NCBI RefSeq assembly: GCF_000614585.1
Contig: NZ_BAKX01000006.1
Span: 1 to 64,000 of the forward strand
DNA length: 64,000 bases
Direction of reading: 5' to 3'
Source: Porphyromonas gingivicanis JCM 15907
GTDB lineage: Bacteria; Bacteroidota; Bacteroidia; Bacteroidales; Porphyromonadaceae
The notes under the pieces were generated by a model. That model did no database searches. It was not told the origin of the DNA and saw nothing but the letters and a program-made list of their open reading frames with translations. Positions 18,655-27,544 of the stretch are shown here, in pieces. Numbering within the stretch: position 1 is the stretch's first letter; each line of letters begins with the position of its first letter. Both the position numbers and the translations under genes were made by a program.

Positions 18655-19836
18655 ATGCGCAGTACATTCAAAATCCTATTCTATATCAATAAGAGTAAAG
18701 TCAAAACAGATGGTACGACAGGCATCCTTTGTCGCATCACCATCGACGGAGCAAATGTTGTGATGAGCACGGGCGAAAGCATTGCTCCCCACGAGTGGAA
18801 CCTGAAACGAGGTGAAACAACCGATAAGAAAACGAATCAACGCTTGGAAGCCTTTCGGGACGAAATCGAACTGGGGTACAACAACCTACTCCATCGGTTT
18901 GGAGCAGTGAGTGCGGAACTGCTGAAAAATCATTTGCAGGGTGTGGGCAAAGCTCCGACAACACTTTTGGCAATGAGTCGGGCAGAAGAGCAACGACAAA
19001 GCGAGGAAGTTGAAAAATCCAAGAGCGAAAGCACCTGTCGGCAAAATGGTTATTCGGACAGGCAGTTGAGAAACTTTGTGCGAAGTCGAGGCGAAGAGGA
19101 TGTACCTCTTACAGCTGTTACGGTGAGATTCTTCGACGATTATCGCTTCTATCTGAAGAGAGAGAATTATGCTCCTGCAACGATAAACAAACATCTCTGC
19201 TGGTTGAGCCGATTGATGTATCGAGCCGTCAGCCAAGGGACAATCCGTTTCAATCCGTTTGAGGGTGTGAAGTATGAGACAGTGGAGCGCAAACCTCGCT
19301 TCCTCTCCAAGGGCGACGTGGCGAAGCTCTTGGCTTTTCCATTGCAGGATGAAGGGGCAGAACTAAGTCGAAGAATGTTTCTTTTCTCTGTCTTTACAGG
19401 TTTGGCTTTTGCAGACTTGCAGAGCCTGCGAGTTTCACAAATCGAAACGAACAGCGAGGGGAGACAATATATCCGCAAAGCAAGACAGAAAACGGAAATC
19501 GAGAGCCTGATACCCCTGCATCCGATAGCAGAACAGGTTCTTGCTCTCTACTTGAAAGAGGAAGACTGCAGCAATGACCACGAAGTATTTCCCGACACGA
19601 TAACCAAAAACCAACTTATCGCCCACCTCAAAGCCATAGGTTTGGCTTGTGGTATCCGCACTCCGCTGACTTGGCACGTTGCAAGACATAGCTTTGGCAC
19701 ACTGACCTTGGAAGCTGGTATCCCGATGGAGAGCATCGCCAAAATGATGGGACATGCCTCCATCTCCAGCACGCAAATCTACGCGCAAATCACAGACCAA
19801 AAGATTGCAAGGGATATGGACAGATTGATACAATAG
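18655..19836 (+). CDS. Tyrosine recombinase/integrase (second of a pair)
   Basis: A 393-residue recombinase from the ATG at 18655, which gives the typical start MRSTFKILFYINKSKVK. The open frame reaches back to a TTG at 18589 inside the repeat array, an unlikely start. It has an N-terminal arm-binding domain, a core-binding domain near residues 110-215 and a catalytic domain with WHVARHSFGTL and MMGHASISSTQIYAQI (nucleophile Tyr). As in the first recombinase the Arg I position is not Arg (FTGLAFADL). The two proteins are clearly related but diverged, so this is an old pair rather than a recent duplication. Confidence 0.92.
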   Translation: MRSTFKILFYINKSKVKTDGTTGILCRITIDGANVVMSTGESIAPHEWNLKRGETTDKKTNQRLEAFRDEIELGYNNLLHRFGAVSAELLKNHLQGVGKAPTTLLAMSRAEEQRQSEEVEKSKSESTCRQNGYSDRQLRNFVRSRGEEDVPLTAVTVRFFDDYRFYLKRENYAPATINKHLCWLSRLMYRAVSQGTIRFNPFEGVKYETVERKPRFLSKGDVAKLLAFPLQDEGAELSRRMFLFSVFTGLAFADLQSLRVSQIETNSEGRQYIRKARQKTEIESLIPLHPIAEQVLALYLKEEDCSNDHEVFPDTITKNQLIAHLKAIGLACGIRTPLTWHVARHSFGTLTLEAGIPMESIAKMMGHASISSTQIYAQITDQKIARDMDRLIQ

Positions 19837-20013
19837 CAATGTACCCATTAATAGGTGGAGATATAGATTCACACCATCATTATAACAAATGATAGGCATT
19901 CTGTAGTACGTATTCTCACAGCATCTATTTTATAATTACATTTGGAGACGGTAGCAAGAGATATTCTCTTGTCGCGTGGAATTTCACTAATTAAAATTAT
20001 GTAGTAACAAGTT

Positions 20014-21360
20014 ATGAAGAAACTATTTAAAAGCAACTTGCTATTGATCTTAATCGCTGTTCTTCTATTCGGCTGTCGTGGTCAAAAAGAAGATTTTTTA
20101 GCATCTTCCGTATCCTCTGTCATTGAGGAGAAGATGCCTTCAGAGAGTTCAACATTACGCTCAGGGAACGAATTTCTTACTCTTTCTGAAGCTGATAAAT
20201 CTATCATTAAAAACTATTGTAATGACTTAAAAACATTGGCTTTTGAGTCAAGTGCAATGACCGCAAAGGCTCTGAATTACGACTCATATAAAGAAGTCCC
20301 TATAGAAGAAATTCTACGTAATCCAATGGTAGCACACCTCCAATTTTTAGATATAAAAGAAGAGGGGACAAATAACCCAATCCGTTTTTATGATCTTTCT
20401 TTAGAGGATAGAGAGGAGTTTCTAAATGCATACCTAAAAGAAGAACAGAAAAGTATCGAAGAGAAGGTGGCTCTCGTTCCAGAACTCTTAACAGAGATAG
20501 AAAAGTACGATCTTGCTTGTGAGAAAATATTCTCCTCCCAACATATTGAGCGCTTAGACTATGAAAACATGGACTTTAGTAAATTCTCTATAGCAAAAAC
20601 ACAATCTTCTAAAACCCTCAAAAGATATTCAACCTCAACTAAAGAAGTAGATCTTTTCGACTTAATAGAGGAAGAACTGGACTCTCAGAATAATATTCAA
20701 GACCATGTGGATATGTCCGATGGTTTAAGCCCAGCGATGCTAAGAAGTAGCAGTAGTAGTGGAGGGGGAGGAAATACTTCTGTTAGAAATAAAATTATTT
20801 CCAAACACTTGGAGGCAAGAGTCCGCAAAGGGGATATATTAATACGAGAGAAAAATTTGTTCGCTATAGGCAAAAATTTTTCTATTGGAGGGCATACAGC
20901 TATCATCAACACACCTCTGAATTGGAATTCCCAATCCTGGCACAATTTATCTATTGATTCAACTCCTAAAGACAAAAAGGAAGGGCATTCTGATGGTGTT
21001 CAAGAGATGACATTTGATACTTGGTGTCGTCCTCATGCAGTACTTGGAATACGGAAAGTCATAACACGTAGGAGTAAGGTGAAAATAAGGGGTCGTCGTC
21101 GTTACTATCGCTCTTATGTTCCAATAGAAGATCTTTCGAGGATGGCAGATAGAGCAAAAACATATATTGGGAGACCTTACGGCAATGTATTCAAAACAAT
21201 GAAAGAGGTTCCAAACAAATTTATTTGTAGTTCTCTTGTTTGGTATTGTGCTAAAATGGAATATGGTGTTGATATATCAAATGGGTCGCGAAAGTATGTT
21301 TGGCCAAGCGATATTCTTAAAGATTCTGAGACATACATAAAGACAGAATACAAGAAGTAA
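20014..21360 (+). CDS. Lipoprotein with YiiX-type permuted NlpC/P60 hydrolase domain (cargo)
   Basis: A 448-residue protein with a lipoprotein signal peptide (LLFGCRGQ; Cys about residue 21). The N-terminal ~260 residues are acidic, helical and unrecognised, followed by a Ser/Gly linker. The C-terminal ~190 residues match the YiiX/YebB permuted papain-like fold: RKGDILIR, then SIGGHTAII (His), and near the end YIGRPYGN and KFICSSLVWYCAK with the catalytic Cys. Such enzymes cut amide or peptide bonds; the substrate is unknown. It is AT-richer than the recombinase genes. The next gene starts two bases after its stop, so the two form a unit. Confidence 0.8.
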   Translation: MKKLFKSNLLLILIAVLLFGCRGQKEDFLASSVSSVIEEKMPSESSTLRSGNEFLTLSEADKSIIKNYCNDLKTLAFESSAMTAKALNYDSYKEVPIEEILRNPMVAHLQFLDIKEEGTNNPIRFYDLSLEDREEFLNAYLKEEQKSIEEKVALVPELLTEIEKYDLACEKIFSSQHIERLDYENMDFSKFSIAKTQSSKTLKRYSTSTKEVDLFDLIEEELDSQNNIQDHVDMSDGLSPAMLRSSSSSGGGGNTSVRNKIISKHLEARVRKGDILIREKNLFAIGKNFSIGGHTAIINTPLNWNSQSWHNLSIDSTPKDKKEGHSDGVQEMTFDTWCRPHAVLGIRKVITRRSKVKIRGRRRYYRSYVPIEDLSRMADRAKTYIGRPYGNVFKTMKEVPNKFICSSLVWYCAKMEYGVDISNGSRKYVWPSDILKDSETYIKTEYKK

Positions 21361-21362
21361 TT

Positions 21363-21884
21363 ATGAAGAATGTTTATTATGCTATTTTAAAATTCACGAC
21401 TATTGCATTAGCTGTGTGTTGTACCCTAACTTCTTGTCAAATGGGCAGGATAGAAATTAAACGCTATCGTGATAGACCTAAAGATCCTGCACTTATTGGA
21501 GAGTGGTTATATTTAGGTGTTTTTGATGAGATAAAATCGAATCCCGATTTTGTGGAGAACAATCGTAATGATGTCAATTTTCTTGCAGGGATCGTATATC
21601 ATAGCAATGGAGATCTACAAGTGATTAGATTACACTATTACGAAGACAGTTCTGAGCCCAGATTGGTAAGAGAGGCTCCTAACCATGCATTTTACACGAA
21701 AGATGGAGTCATTTATTATATAGAAACCCATCCTAAGAGAGGGGATTACCCCAATTGCACTGAAGAAACGTATATAATCAAAGGCAATCTATTATGCACA
21801 GATCCTATTGATGGGCAATGGAAGCCACAGTATGAACGAAAGACTGTAACTGTAGATCTTTTCCCTAGTAGGGTTGTGGAGTGA
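21363..21884 (+). CDS. Hypothetical lipoprotein, partner of the YiiX-type hydrolase
   Basis: A 173-residue protein with a lipoprotein signal peptide (ALAVCCTLTSCQMG; probable lipidated Cys near residue 26). The mature part is rich in charged and aromatic residues and resembles no family I know. It starts two bases after the hydrolase stop codon and ends just before a strong terminator, so the two genes are co-expressed cargo. An immunity or accessory role toward the hydrolase is possible but only inferred from pairing. Confidence 0.7.
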   Translation: MKNVYYAILKFTTIALAVCCTLTSCQMGRIEIKRYRDRPKDPALIGEWLYLGVFDEIKSNPDFVENNRNDVNFLAGIVYHSNGDLQVIRLHYYEDSSEPRLVREAPNHAFYTKDGVIYYIETHPKRGDYPNCTEETYIIKGNLLCTDPIDGQWKPQYERKTVTVDLFPSRVVE

Positions 21885-21910
21885 TAGGGGGGAACTAGTG
21901 TTTTAATTTT

Positions 21911-21953
21911 GCACCCGAAAAGTTCATATTCAACTTTTCGGGTGCTTTTCTTT
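21911..21953 (+). terminator. Strong rho-independent terminator of the cargo pair
   Basis: A perfect 14-bp stem, GCACCCGAAAAGTT (21911-21924) with AACTTTTCGGGTGC (21932-21945), a 7-base loop and then TTTTCTTT. It also lies just beyond the 3' end of the convergent HTH gene. Confidence 0.95.
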
Positions 21954-21962
21954 ATATCATCT

Positions 21963-22301
21963 TCAATCTAATATCAATCTGTACTTTGTACTTATGGATA
22001 CAGATATTTTATTTGTGCTTTTATAGTTCTCTTGTAGTAGTTGGTCGATGTCTGAGAGTCGATAGAGTATTTTCCCTGCAATTTGGGTGTAGGGGATAAC
22101 ACCCTTGTCTCGATAGTCTTGCAATGTACGAGGAGAGATGAAAAGACGTTCGCAGACTTCTCGCCCTGTGAGATAGATTTCTCCTCCGAAAAGCGGACGA
22201 TGTGTCTCAGCAATCTCTTTCAGCCGCTTTGTCATCTCTCTGATGCCCGAAATGAGTTCTTTCATTTCGGGTGTTTCTCTGTTTACAATCTCGTGTTCCA
22301 T
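21963..22301 (-). CDS. Excisionase-like helix-turn-helix protein (second)
   Basis: A 112-residue protein with a helical N-terminal half and a MerR/excisionase-type HTH (HTH_17): YLTGREVCERLFISPRTLQDY followed by RDKGVIPYTQIAGKILYR. Such small proteins usually direct excision or regulate mobile elements. It starts two bases after the upstream HTH gene. The two have the same architecture and look like an old duplication. Confidence 0.82.
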   Translation of the reverse strand: MEHEIVNRETPEMKELISGIREMTKRLKEIAETHRPLFGGEIYLTGREVCERLFISPRTLQDYRDKGVIPYTQIAGKILYRLSDIDQLLQENYKSTNKISVSISTKYRLILD

Positions 22302-22303
22302 AG

Positions 22304-22582
22304 TTACTGTTTCTTGTGGTTAGACTTTGCGAGGAGTGCTTCCACATCCTCACGTTTGTAATAACACTTATGCCCGATTTGGATAAAGGGCAATACGGAA
22401 GTATCCCGATAGTGCTGGAGCGTCCGTTTACTGATATTCAGGATGCGACAGACATCTCCGTTGTGCAACAGGTCGGGGACTTCGGGCTTCGTGCCGAAAT
22501 GTTCTCTCATGCAAAGAGCCAGCTCTTCGATGCTCTTTTTCAGTTCCTCCCAAGCGGAGGTGTCAATAGCGGTAAATCTCAT
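22304..22582 (-). CDS. Excisionase-like helix-turn-helix protein (first)
   Basis: A 92-residue protein with an HTH_17 domain: LLHNGDVCRILNISKRTLQHY and then RDTSVLPFIQIGHKCYYKRED. The N-terminal helical part is rich in Glu and Leu. It is first in a two-gene minus-strand unit, transcribed toward the cargo pair. Bacteroidales elements commonly carry two such genes near the mobilization module. Confidence 0.82.
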   Translation of the reverse strand: MRFTAIDTSAWEELKKSIEELALCMREHFGTKPEVPDLLHNGDVCRILNISKRTLQHYRDTSVLPFIQIGHKCYYKREDVEALLAKSNHKKQ

Positions 22583-23274
22583 ATTGGAATGCTGTTTTTG
22601 TTACTCTGTTTTTGTTTTTTGATGCAAATGTAGGAAGCCTCTTCATTCGTTCTTTCAGTCAGGGATAACCGAGGAAACAGAGGGAACTCGCAGGCAAATA
22701 TAGAGGCACATACCTACACAGAAAAGGCTTTCGGTTAAGTGCGTACTTGTGGCTTCGATAAGGTATGAAATGGCTTCCTATCCGATAAAAAAACGCAACT
22801 CGTTTCTCTTCCGATGCAAAAGGGTGCAGAAGTATGAAGCCCGATGCTGTCGCTTGAGAGCAGTCTCTCTTTGTTCGATTCTTTTTTGAGGTGTTTTTGT
22901 CCTGATTCCCGCTCTATTTCCTTCTCTTTTTCGAAGCATTGTATAGCACCCGAAAGCAACAAACTCGCAAAGCTTGTCTTCTCATTCTCGGCTCTCTAAC
23001 TTGGTTTCAGCATCCGTTTTCGGGTGAAAGTTCAAAATCAAGAAAAAAGAGGCAATGGGAACAATGAAAGGAAAAAGCCATCGGCAACAAAATAAAAACA
23101 GTTCACTCTTCTTCTTTCACTGTAAGAATATATATACAGTGAAAGGGAAAAGTGGAGAAATCTATTTTTGTCCATCGAAGAGCAAAAAGACTCAACCCTT
23201 CCGACCTCCGTGAGAACACGCTCTTTCTCCTTTCACCGTTCTCCTCCTCTCTCATCATTTCATCCTATGGACTT
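22583..23274. other. Divergent intergenic region inside the element
   Basis: Nearly 700 bases between the divergent HTH and primase-like genes. A 75-codon minus-strand frame at 22735-22962 has a composition that does not look coding. Promoters for both directions must lie here, but I see no clear -33/-7 pair. Confidence 0.45.
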
Positions 23275-24225
23275 ATGAAACCAAGATATTACGACATTCA
23301 AACCATCAAACAGCAGCCTATATCGGCTTACCTGAAATCCTGCGGTATTGCTCCTGCCAAAGAATACACGCACTATGCCCTTTATCATGCCCCCTATCGA
23401 AATGACCACAATGCCAGCCTGAAAGTGGACTTTCGGCAAAACCTCTGGCACGACTACGGAATAGGTAAAGGCGGAAGCATCATCGACCTTGTGATGCTGA
23501 TGAGAGGATGCAGTGCCTATGAAGCTATGGCGCATCTTGCCGATGAAGAGTTGTCTGACCAACAAAAGCGTGAGCCTTCCGCCTTTCATCGTTCAATACC
23601 TTCCCAAACGAGCAATTCTCCAGCAAATACAAGGCATATTCTCTCCATCGGTGAAGAATTGCCCCCGCATTTGAAAAACTATCTCCACGGAGTTCGCAAG
23701 ATAGACCTTGCCGTGGCAAGCCCTTATCTCCGCCATATTCGTTACACCATCGGAGGACGAGAGTATGTTGCTATCGGCTTTCCCAATCGTTCGGGAGGTT
23801 ATGAGCTTCGAGATAATAGAAATTTCAAAGGGAGTATCGCTCCGAAAGATATTTCTCTGATTAACGGAGAATCCGATGGAGCACTTTGTCTTTTCGAAGG
23901 CTTTATCGACTTCCTCTCCCTTCTCACGATGAAAGGAAAAGAAATCGCTCCTTGTCTTATCCTGAACTCGGTAAGCAATCTGCACAAAGCCGTGGCTTAT
24001 CTCCAAGAAGTAAAAATCTTCTCGGTCAAAGCCTTCTTCGACAACGATGAAGCAGGGCGACAAGCTGTTCGTGCACTTCGTGCCACAGGCATAGAGGTGG
24101 AGGATATGAGCAGGTGTCTCTATCCACATCATAAAGACCTCAATGAGTATCACGTAGCCCAAAGTAAGCAACAACAAGAAGTACAGCAGGTAAAGCCTGC
24201 CATTGTAAAACGTAGAATCAGATAA
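23275..24225 (+). CDS. Primase-like protein with CHC2-type and Toprim domains
   Basis: About 316 residues from the ATG at 23275 (MKPRYYDIQTIKQQPISAYL); the upstream extension to 23152 has low-complexity sequence and is unlikely. Residues ~35-85 resemble the CHC2 primase domain (WHDYGIGKGGSIIDLVMLM), but the zinc-binding Cys residues are not present. The C-terminal half is a Toprim domain: CLFEGFIDFLSLL (Glu) and AFFDNDEAGRQAVRAL (DxD). Proteins of this type are widespread in Bacteroidales mobilizable elements, where they probably help start replication of the transferred strand. DUF3408 follows after three bases. Confidence 0.85.
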   Translation: MKPRYYDIQTIKQQPISAYLKSCGIAPAKEYTHYALYHAPYRNDHNASLKVDFRQNLWHDYGIGKGGSIIDLVMLMRGCSAYEAMAHLADEELSDQQKREPSAFHRSIPSQTSNSPANTRHILSIGEELPPHLKNYLHGVRKIDLAVASPYLRHIRYTIGGREYVAIGFPNRSGGYELRDNRNFKGSIAPKDISLINGESDGALCLFEGFIDFLSLLTMKGKEIAPCLILNSVSNLHKAVAYLQEVKIFSVKAFFDNDEAGRQAVRALRATGIEVEDMSRCLYPHHKDLNEYHVAQSKQQQEVQQVKPAIVKRRIR

Positions 24226-24228
24226 GCC

Positions 24229-24681
24229 ATGAAAGAAGAATTTGATTTATCCCACTATTTGAACGTAGGGAAAGAAACTCAAGAGAAACAGTCGGAGCGA
24301 TCCCAACCATCCGAGTCCACCAAGCTCTCTTCGACATCTGAGCAAACACTGCCTTCCGAGTCTCTGAATGAAGAGAAAGACAACCTGAAAGCAGAGCAAT
24401 CCGAGCAAGAGAAGGAACAAGCGACACCAAGCATTCAAAGACGTATCAGCCATAAGCAACGTAAAGAGAACTTGGAAAGCTATCGGGAATCCTTTCTCGT
24501 TCCTCACAAAATCATCGACCGAAAGGCAACCTATCTTAGTCGCTCCACATGGGAACGTTTAGAGTTCGTTGTCCGTCGATTGGGTGATTATGGAGCCAAT
24601 GTTTCAAGTTTCTTAGAACGTATTGCTCTTCAACATTTGGAAGAGTACGGAGACGACATAGAACACTGGCGCAAACTCTAA
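24229..24681 (+). CDS. DUF3408 family mobilization-associated protein
   Basis: A 150-residue protein with a long low-complexity N-terminus rich in Ser, Glu and Gln (residues ~15-85) and a compact C-terminal domain, KATYLSRSTWERLEFVVRRL then GANVSSFLERIALQHLEEYG, typical of DUF3408 proteins of conjugative and mobilizable transposons. These resemble small ribbon-helix-helix DNA-binding proteins. It follows the primase-like gene directly and precedes the candidate oriT. Confidence 0.8.
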   Translation: MKEEFDLSHYLNVGKETQEKQSERSQPSESTKLSSTSEQTLPSESLNEEKDNLKAEQSEQEKEQATPSIQRRISHKQRKENLESYRESFLVPHKIIDRKATYLSRSTWERLEFVVRRLGDYGANVSSFLERIALQHLEEYGDDIEHWRKL

Positions 24682-24789
24682 TCTCGGTATTCCGAGCCAT
24701 CAGTAATGAAATGAACAATCGGCATTCTCAAAAGGTAAGAAGAACAAGTAATGGAAGCCAATCATAGTATATGTGCAGGTATTCATCGG

Positions 24790-24880
24790 TAGTAGTGCAA
24801 GACATCAGTTTGTAGCCACAAACTGCGCTTGCCTCCTCACTCGTTGGTTCGGGAGGGTAGCCGTAATCACTTCGTTCTCA
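24790..24880. other. Candidate origin of transfer (oriT)
   Basis: The non-coding stretch just before the mobC-relaxase pair has a perfect 8-bp inverted repeat, CAGTTTGT (24806-24813) and ACAAACTG (24818-24825), then CGCTTGCCTCCTCAC and a second imperfect repeat (CCTCC with GGGAGG). Inverted repeats next to the relaxase operon are the usual oriT design. The nick site itself cannot be assigned from sequence. Confidence 0.5.
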
Positions 24881-24911
24881 TCGGCTGGGATGCCTTAATA
24901 AGCAAGTTAAG

Positions 24912-25316
24912 ATGAAACCAAAAACAGATAAAGAGAGAAGAAACAAGGGGGATAATAAGACCCAAATTCTTCGGATACGTTGTTCTGAGGAGGAACAACG
25001 AAAGATACGGAGGAGAGCAGAGCAATCGGGAAAGAAACTATCCGAATTCTCTCGTGAGATGCTTCTGACGGGAGAGGTAATTGCCATCCCGAAGTTGGAG
25101 GCAAACGAACAGGAAGCTGTTCGGATTTTGCAACGCATCTCCCATTTCTTTACCCATATCTCTAACCTCATTAAGACAAAGGATGCCTCTTGGGTAGTAG
25201 TGACCAAGAATCTTTCGCTCGTCTCGTTGGAGGCTTTTAAGCGGTTTTATAATCCTCGCCATCGAGTTGTAGACGAGGTGTATGACATCTTAAAGATAGA
25301 GCGCAATGATCGCTAA
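24912..25316 (+). CDS. mobC: MobC-like relaxosome accessory protein
   Basis: A 134-residue basic protein of the plasmid mobilization MobC type. After a Lys/Arg-rich start comes a ribbon-helix-helix-like segment (KTQILRIRCSEEEQRKIRRR then GKKLSEFSREMLLTGEV), followed by a helical domain. Such proteins bind oriT and help the relaxase open the DNA. The 3' end overlaps the relaxase gene by 11 bases, indicating coupled translation. Confidence 0.82.
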   Translation: MKPKTDKERRNKGDNKTQILRIRCSEEEQRKIRRRAEQSGKKLSEFSREMLLTGEVIAIPKLEANEQEAVRILQRISHFFTHISNLIKTKDASWVVVTKNLSLVSLEAFKRFYNPRHRVVDEVYDILKIERNDR

Positions 25317-26310
25317 GTGCAAAGCCATAGCGCACGGTAAGGTAGCCTTGGAGTATATTTTCAGGGAAGCAAAACTCAAGAACAGGCTCTTATTTCAAGA
25401 ACTTTGTTCGGACACACCACGAGGGATATACGAAGAGATGTGCCTATTGAGTGACTACAATAGTCGTTGTCGCAATAAGTTCCTTAGAATTGAAATCGGC
25501 ATTGCTCCCGCAGATGAGGCAAAGATGAACGCTGTGAAGCTCCGACATCTGGTGTCTGAATTTATACAAATCATGGGATTGGGAAGGCATCAAGCCGTTG
25601 CCGTTACGCACAAGGATACGGACAATCTGCACATTCATATCATCGCCAATCGAATCAGTATGGATAGAGTTGTCTATGATACGACCTTTGTGAGCAATCG
25701 GGCTGCACGAGTCGCGGAAGAGTTGAGTCGCAAGCACGGTCTAATCATTGCCAATAAGATACGGGCAGAGAAACGGTATCAAAAGCCGAGAGCCAATCAG
25801 ACACGGGAGGCGAGCAAGGAGAGACTTCGTACAATGGCTTACGGACTGTTGGGAAAGTATGCAAATGGCGGACTGAATGGCTACGCTTCCTTTCGATATG
25901 AATTGAGACGACAAGGAGTAACCGTTGAACAGATGATGAATAAGAAGGGGGGAATCTATGGTCTGAAATTTCTTTTTGAGGGGCAGACGTTCAAGGCTTC
26001 GGAAATAGGACGAGAGTTCGGATACAACTCACTGTTGAAACAATTCGGGCTCTCCTATGCCACTCCCTACCACTCTTCAGTTCCGATTTATCAGCCGAAA
26101 GAAGTTGTACAGGAAGAAAAGCTACAACCAGTACCAAGCCTTGAACCAAGCCTTGTTGAAAGCGTGGTGGATGTTGCAGAAGGGATTGCATCAGGAATTG
26201 GCAGCGTGTTGGACTTCCAAGTTCATGGAGAGGATTATGCTGAGACCGACTTTCAGCGAAGACTGCGCCACGAAGCCAACAAGAGAAAGAAACGGGGACG
26301 AAGGATGTAA
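25306..26310 (+). CDS. mobA: Relaxase/mobilization nuclease (MobA, MOBP type)
   Basis: A 334-residue relaxase. The metal-binding motif is DNLHIHIIANRIS (HxH) and a candidate catalytic Tyr lies in HGKVALEYIFREAK near the N-terminus. It nicks one DNA strand at oriT and pilots it into the recipient. The C-terminus is basic (KRKKRGRRM) and contains a short Pro/Glu/Val-rich linker near residue 265. It is the last gene of the element, and an inverted repeat follows at 26347-26402. Confidence 0.9.
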   Translation: MIAKCKAIAHGKVALEYIFREAKLKNRLLFQELCSDTPRGIYEEMCLLSDYNSRCRNKFLRIEIGIAPADEAKMNAVKLRHLVSEFIQIMGLGRHQAVAVTHKDTDNLHIHIIANRISMDRVVYDTTFVSNRAARVAEELSRKHGLIIANKIRAEKRYQKPRANQTREASKERLRTMAYGLLGKYANGGLNGYASFRYELRRQGVTVEQMMNKKGGIYGLKFLFEGQTFKASEIGREFGYNSLLKQFGLSYATPYHSSVPIYQPKEVVQEEKLQPVPSLEPSLVESVVDVAEGIASGIGSVLDFQVHGEDYAETDFQRRLRHEANKRKKRGRRM

Positions 26311-26346
26311 AAACAGACTTTCCCCTTCCAAAAGAAATTCATGACG

Positions 26347-26402
26347 GAACGCTCACTTTCTCACGCAAAAGAGTATCTTTGCCAAAGATAAGGTGAGCGT
26401 TC
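26347..26402. terminator. Nested inverted repeat after the relaxase gene
   Basis: An outer 10-bp repeat GAACGCTCAC (26347-26356) with GTGAGCGTTC (26393-26402), and inside it TATCTTTG pairs with CAAAGATA. It may terminate relaxase transcription or form part of the element end. Only TTTG follows, so it is not a classical intrinsic terminator. Confidence 0.5.
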
Positions 26403-26715
26403 TTTGTTAGTACAAACACGAGCAACAAAAAGCACCTCGCTCATTTCCAAATCGTTACCTGTCTGTCACTCTCTTGCCGGTAACACCTTATTCTTCAATA
26501 AGATAGTTCTATCTCAAATTTTTCAGAGGGTTTTTCGAGTTAACTATATAGCTTTTGGCGGAGAGACATAAAAGAATGAAAAAGAGAGTGATAGCTATAT
26601 GTAAAAAAGAGATAGAAGTTTTTTTCGTACGATTTAAAGAGCGGTGCTGGTTATTTCTGCAAAAGGGAGTAATTTTGGGTATTGAAAAGAGAAACAGATT
26701 AACCCTCTACAGCGT
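26403..26715. other. Right junction region of the element and rpe promoter
   Basis: No gene seen. It holds AAAAGCACCT (26428-26437) and AGCTTTTGG (26550-26558), both also found in the array between the recombinase genes, and a -7-like TAATTTTG at 26670-26677, 39 bases before the rpe ATG. The -33 position reads CTG, so the promoter is probable at best. Confidence 0.45.
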
Positions 26716-27374
26716 ATGAATCCAATAATATCTCCCTCTCTACTCAGTGCAGACTTTCTACATTTGGGACAAGCTATCGAATTAATCAACGAGAGTGCTG
26801 CCGATTGGCTACACATAGATATTATGGATGGGGTGTTTGTGCCTAATCTGTCTTTCGGGTTTCCTATTTTGGAAGCAATAGCACCCATCTGCAAAAAACC
26901 ATTGGATGTACATCTAATGGTAGTAGAGCCACTGAAGTTTCTCCCCCAACTTCGGGACTTGGGAGTAGAGATTATGAACGTACACTACGAAACTTCTCCC
27001 CACCTACACCGCTCACTAACAGCCATACGTTCGGCAGGCATGAAGTCGGGCGTTACACTTAATCCTCACACCCCTGTAGAGTTACTGTGCGATGTTTTAG
27101 AGGAATGCGATTTGGTACTACTAATGAGTGTTAATCCTGGTTTTGGGGGACAAAAATTCATTCCACAGGCTTTGGATAAAGTGCATCGCCTGCGTCGTAT
27201 GATTGACGAACGTGGACTCTCGACTATTATCGAAGTAGACGGAGGAGTGAATCAAGAAACGGGACGTATGCTCGTAGAGGCTGGAGCCGATGCCCTCGTG
27301 CAGGTAGCTATGTCTTTGGTCATACCAGTCCTAAGGAGGCTGTTGCAGGATTGAAGCAACTACAACGCCTCTAA
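26716..27374 (+). CDS. rpe: Ribulose-phosphate 3-epimerase (frameshifted near C-terminus)
   Basis: A pentose-phosphate pathway epimerase interconverting ribulose 5-phosphate and xylulose 5-phosphate. TIM-barrel landmarks: ISPSLLSADFLHLG, HIDIMDGVFVPNLSFG, LDVHLMVVEP, LMSVNPGFGGQKFI and EVDGGVN. The open frame ends at 27354 in foreign sequence. Adding one G near 27300 gives ADALVAGSYVFGHTSPKEA and the normal ending LQRL at 27374, about 219 residues. comEC follows, a common order in Bacteroidales. Confidence 0.93.
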
Positions 27375-27544
27375 TTCACCGAAGAGTGGCACTCAACCTC
27401 TCCCCTAAGGTTAGTAAAAAGACCTCGTTGGTAAAGAAGAAGAAAGAGTTCGCTTTGAAAAAGCGTTGAGGTTATAATAAAAAGAGCATATCAGACTATA
27501 CAGCGGAGTGCGAACGTTGGCAATAGCGTAATCTCAATTCCATA

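Larger units (their letters stand above)
17119..26558. mobile_element. Mobilizable element with tandem tyrosine recombinases
   Basis: A block of recombinase, recombinase, cargo, two HTH genes, primase-like, DUF3408, MobC and relaxase genes: the layout of Bacteroidales mobilizable transposons that integrate by themselves but borrow a conjugation apparatus. No transfer (tra) genes are present. Most of the block is visibly richer in G and C than its AT-rich surroundings, and no frameshift occurs within it. Boundaries are approximate: I used inverted repeats near 17119-17158 and recombinase-array-like motifs (AAAAGCACCT at 26428, AGCTTTTGG at 26550) that recur between the two recombinase genes. 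I found no certain direct repeats marking attL and attR. Confidence 0.75.

Noticed and set aside
22735-22962. 75-codon minus-strand frame inside the element
   Set aside because: No recognisable domain, atypical composition, and it lies in a region expected to carry divergent promoters.
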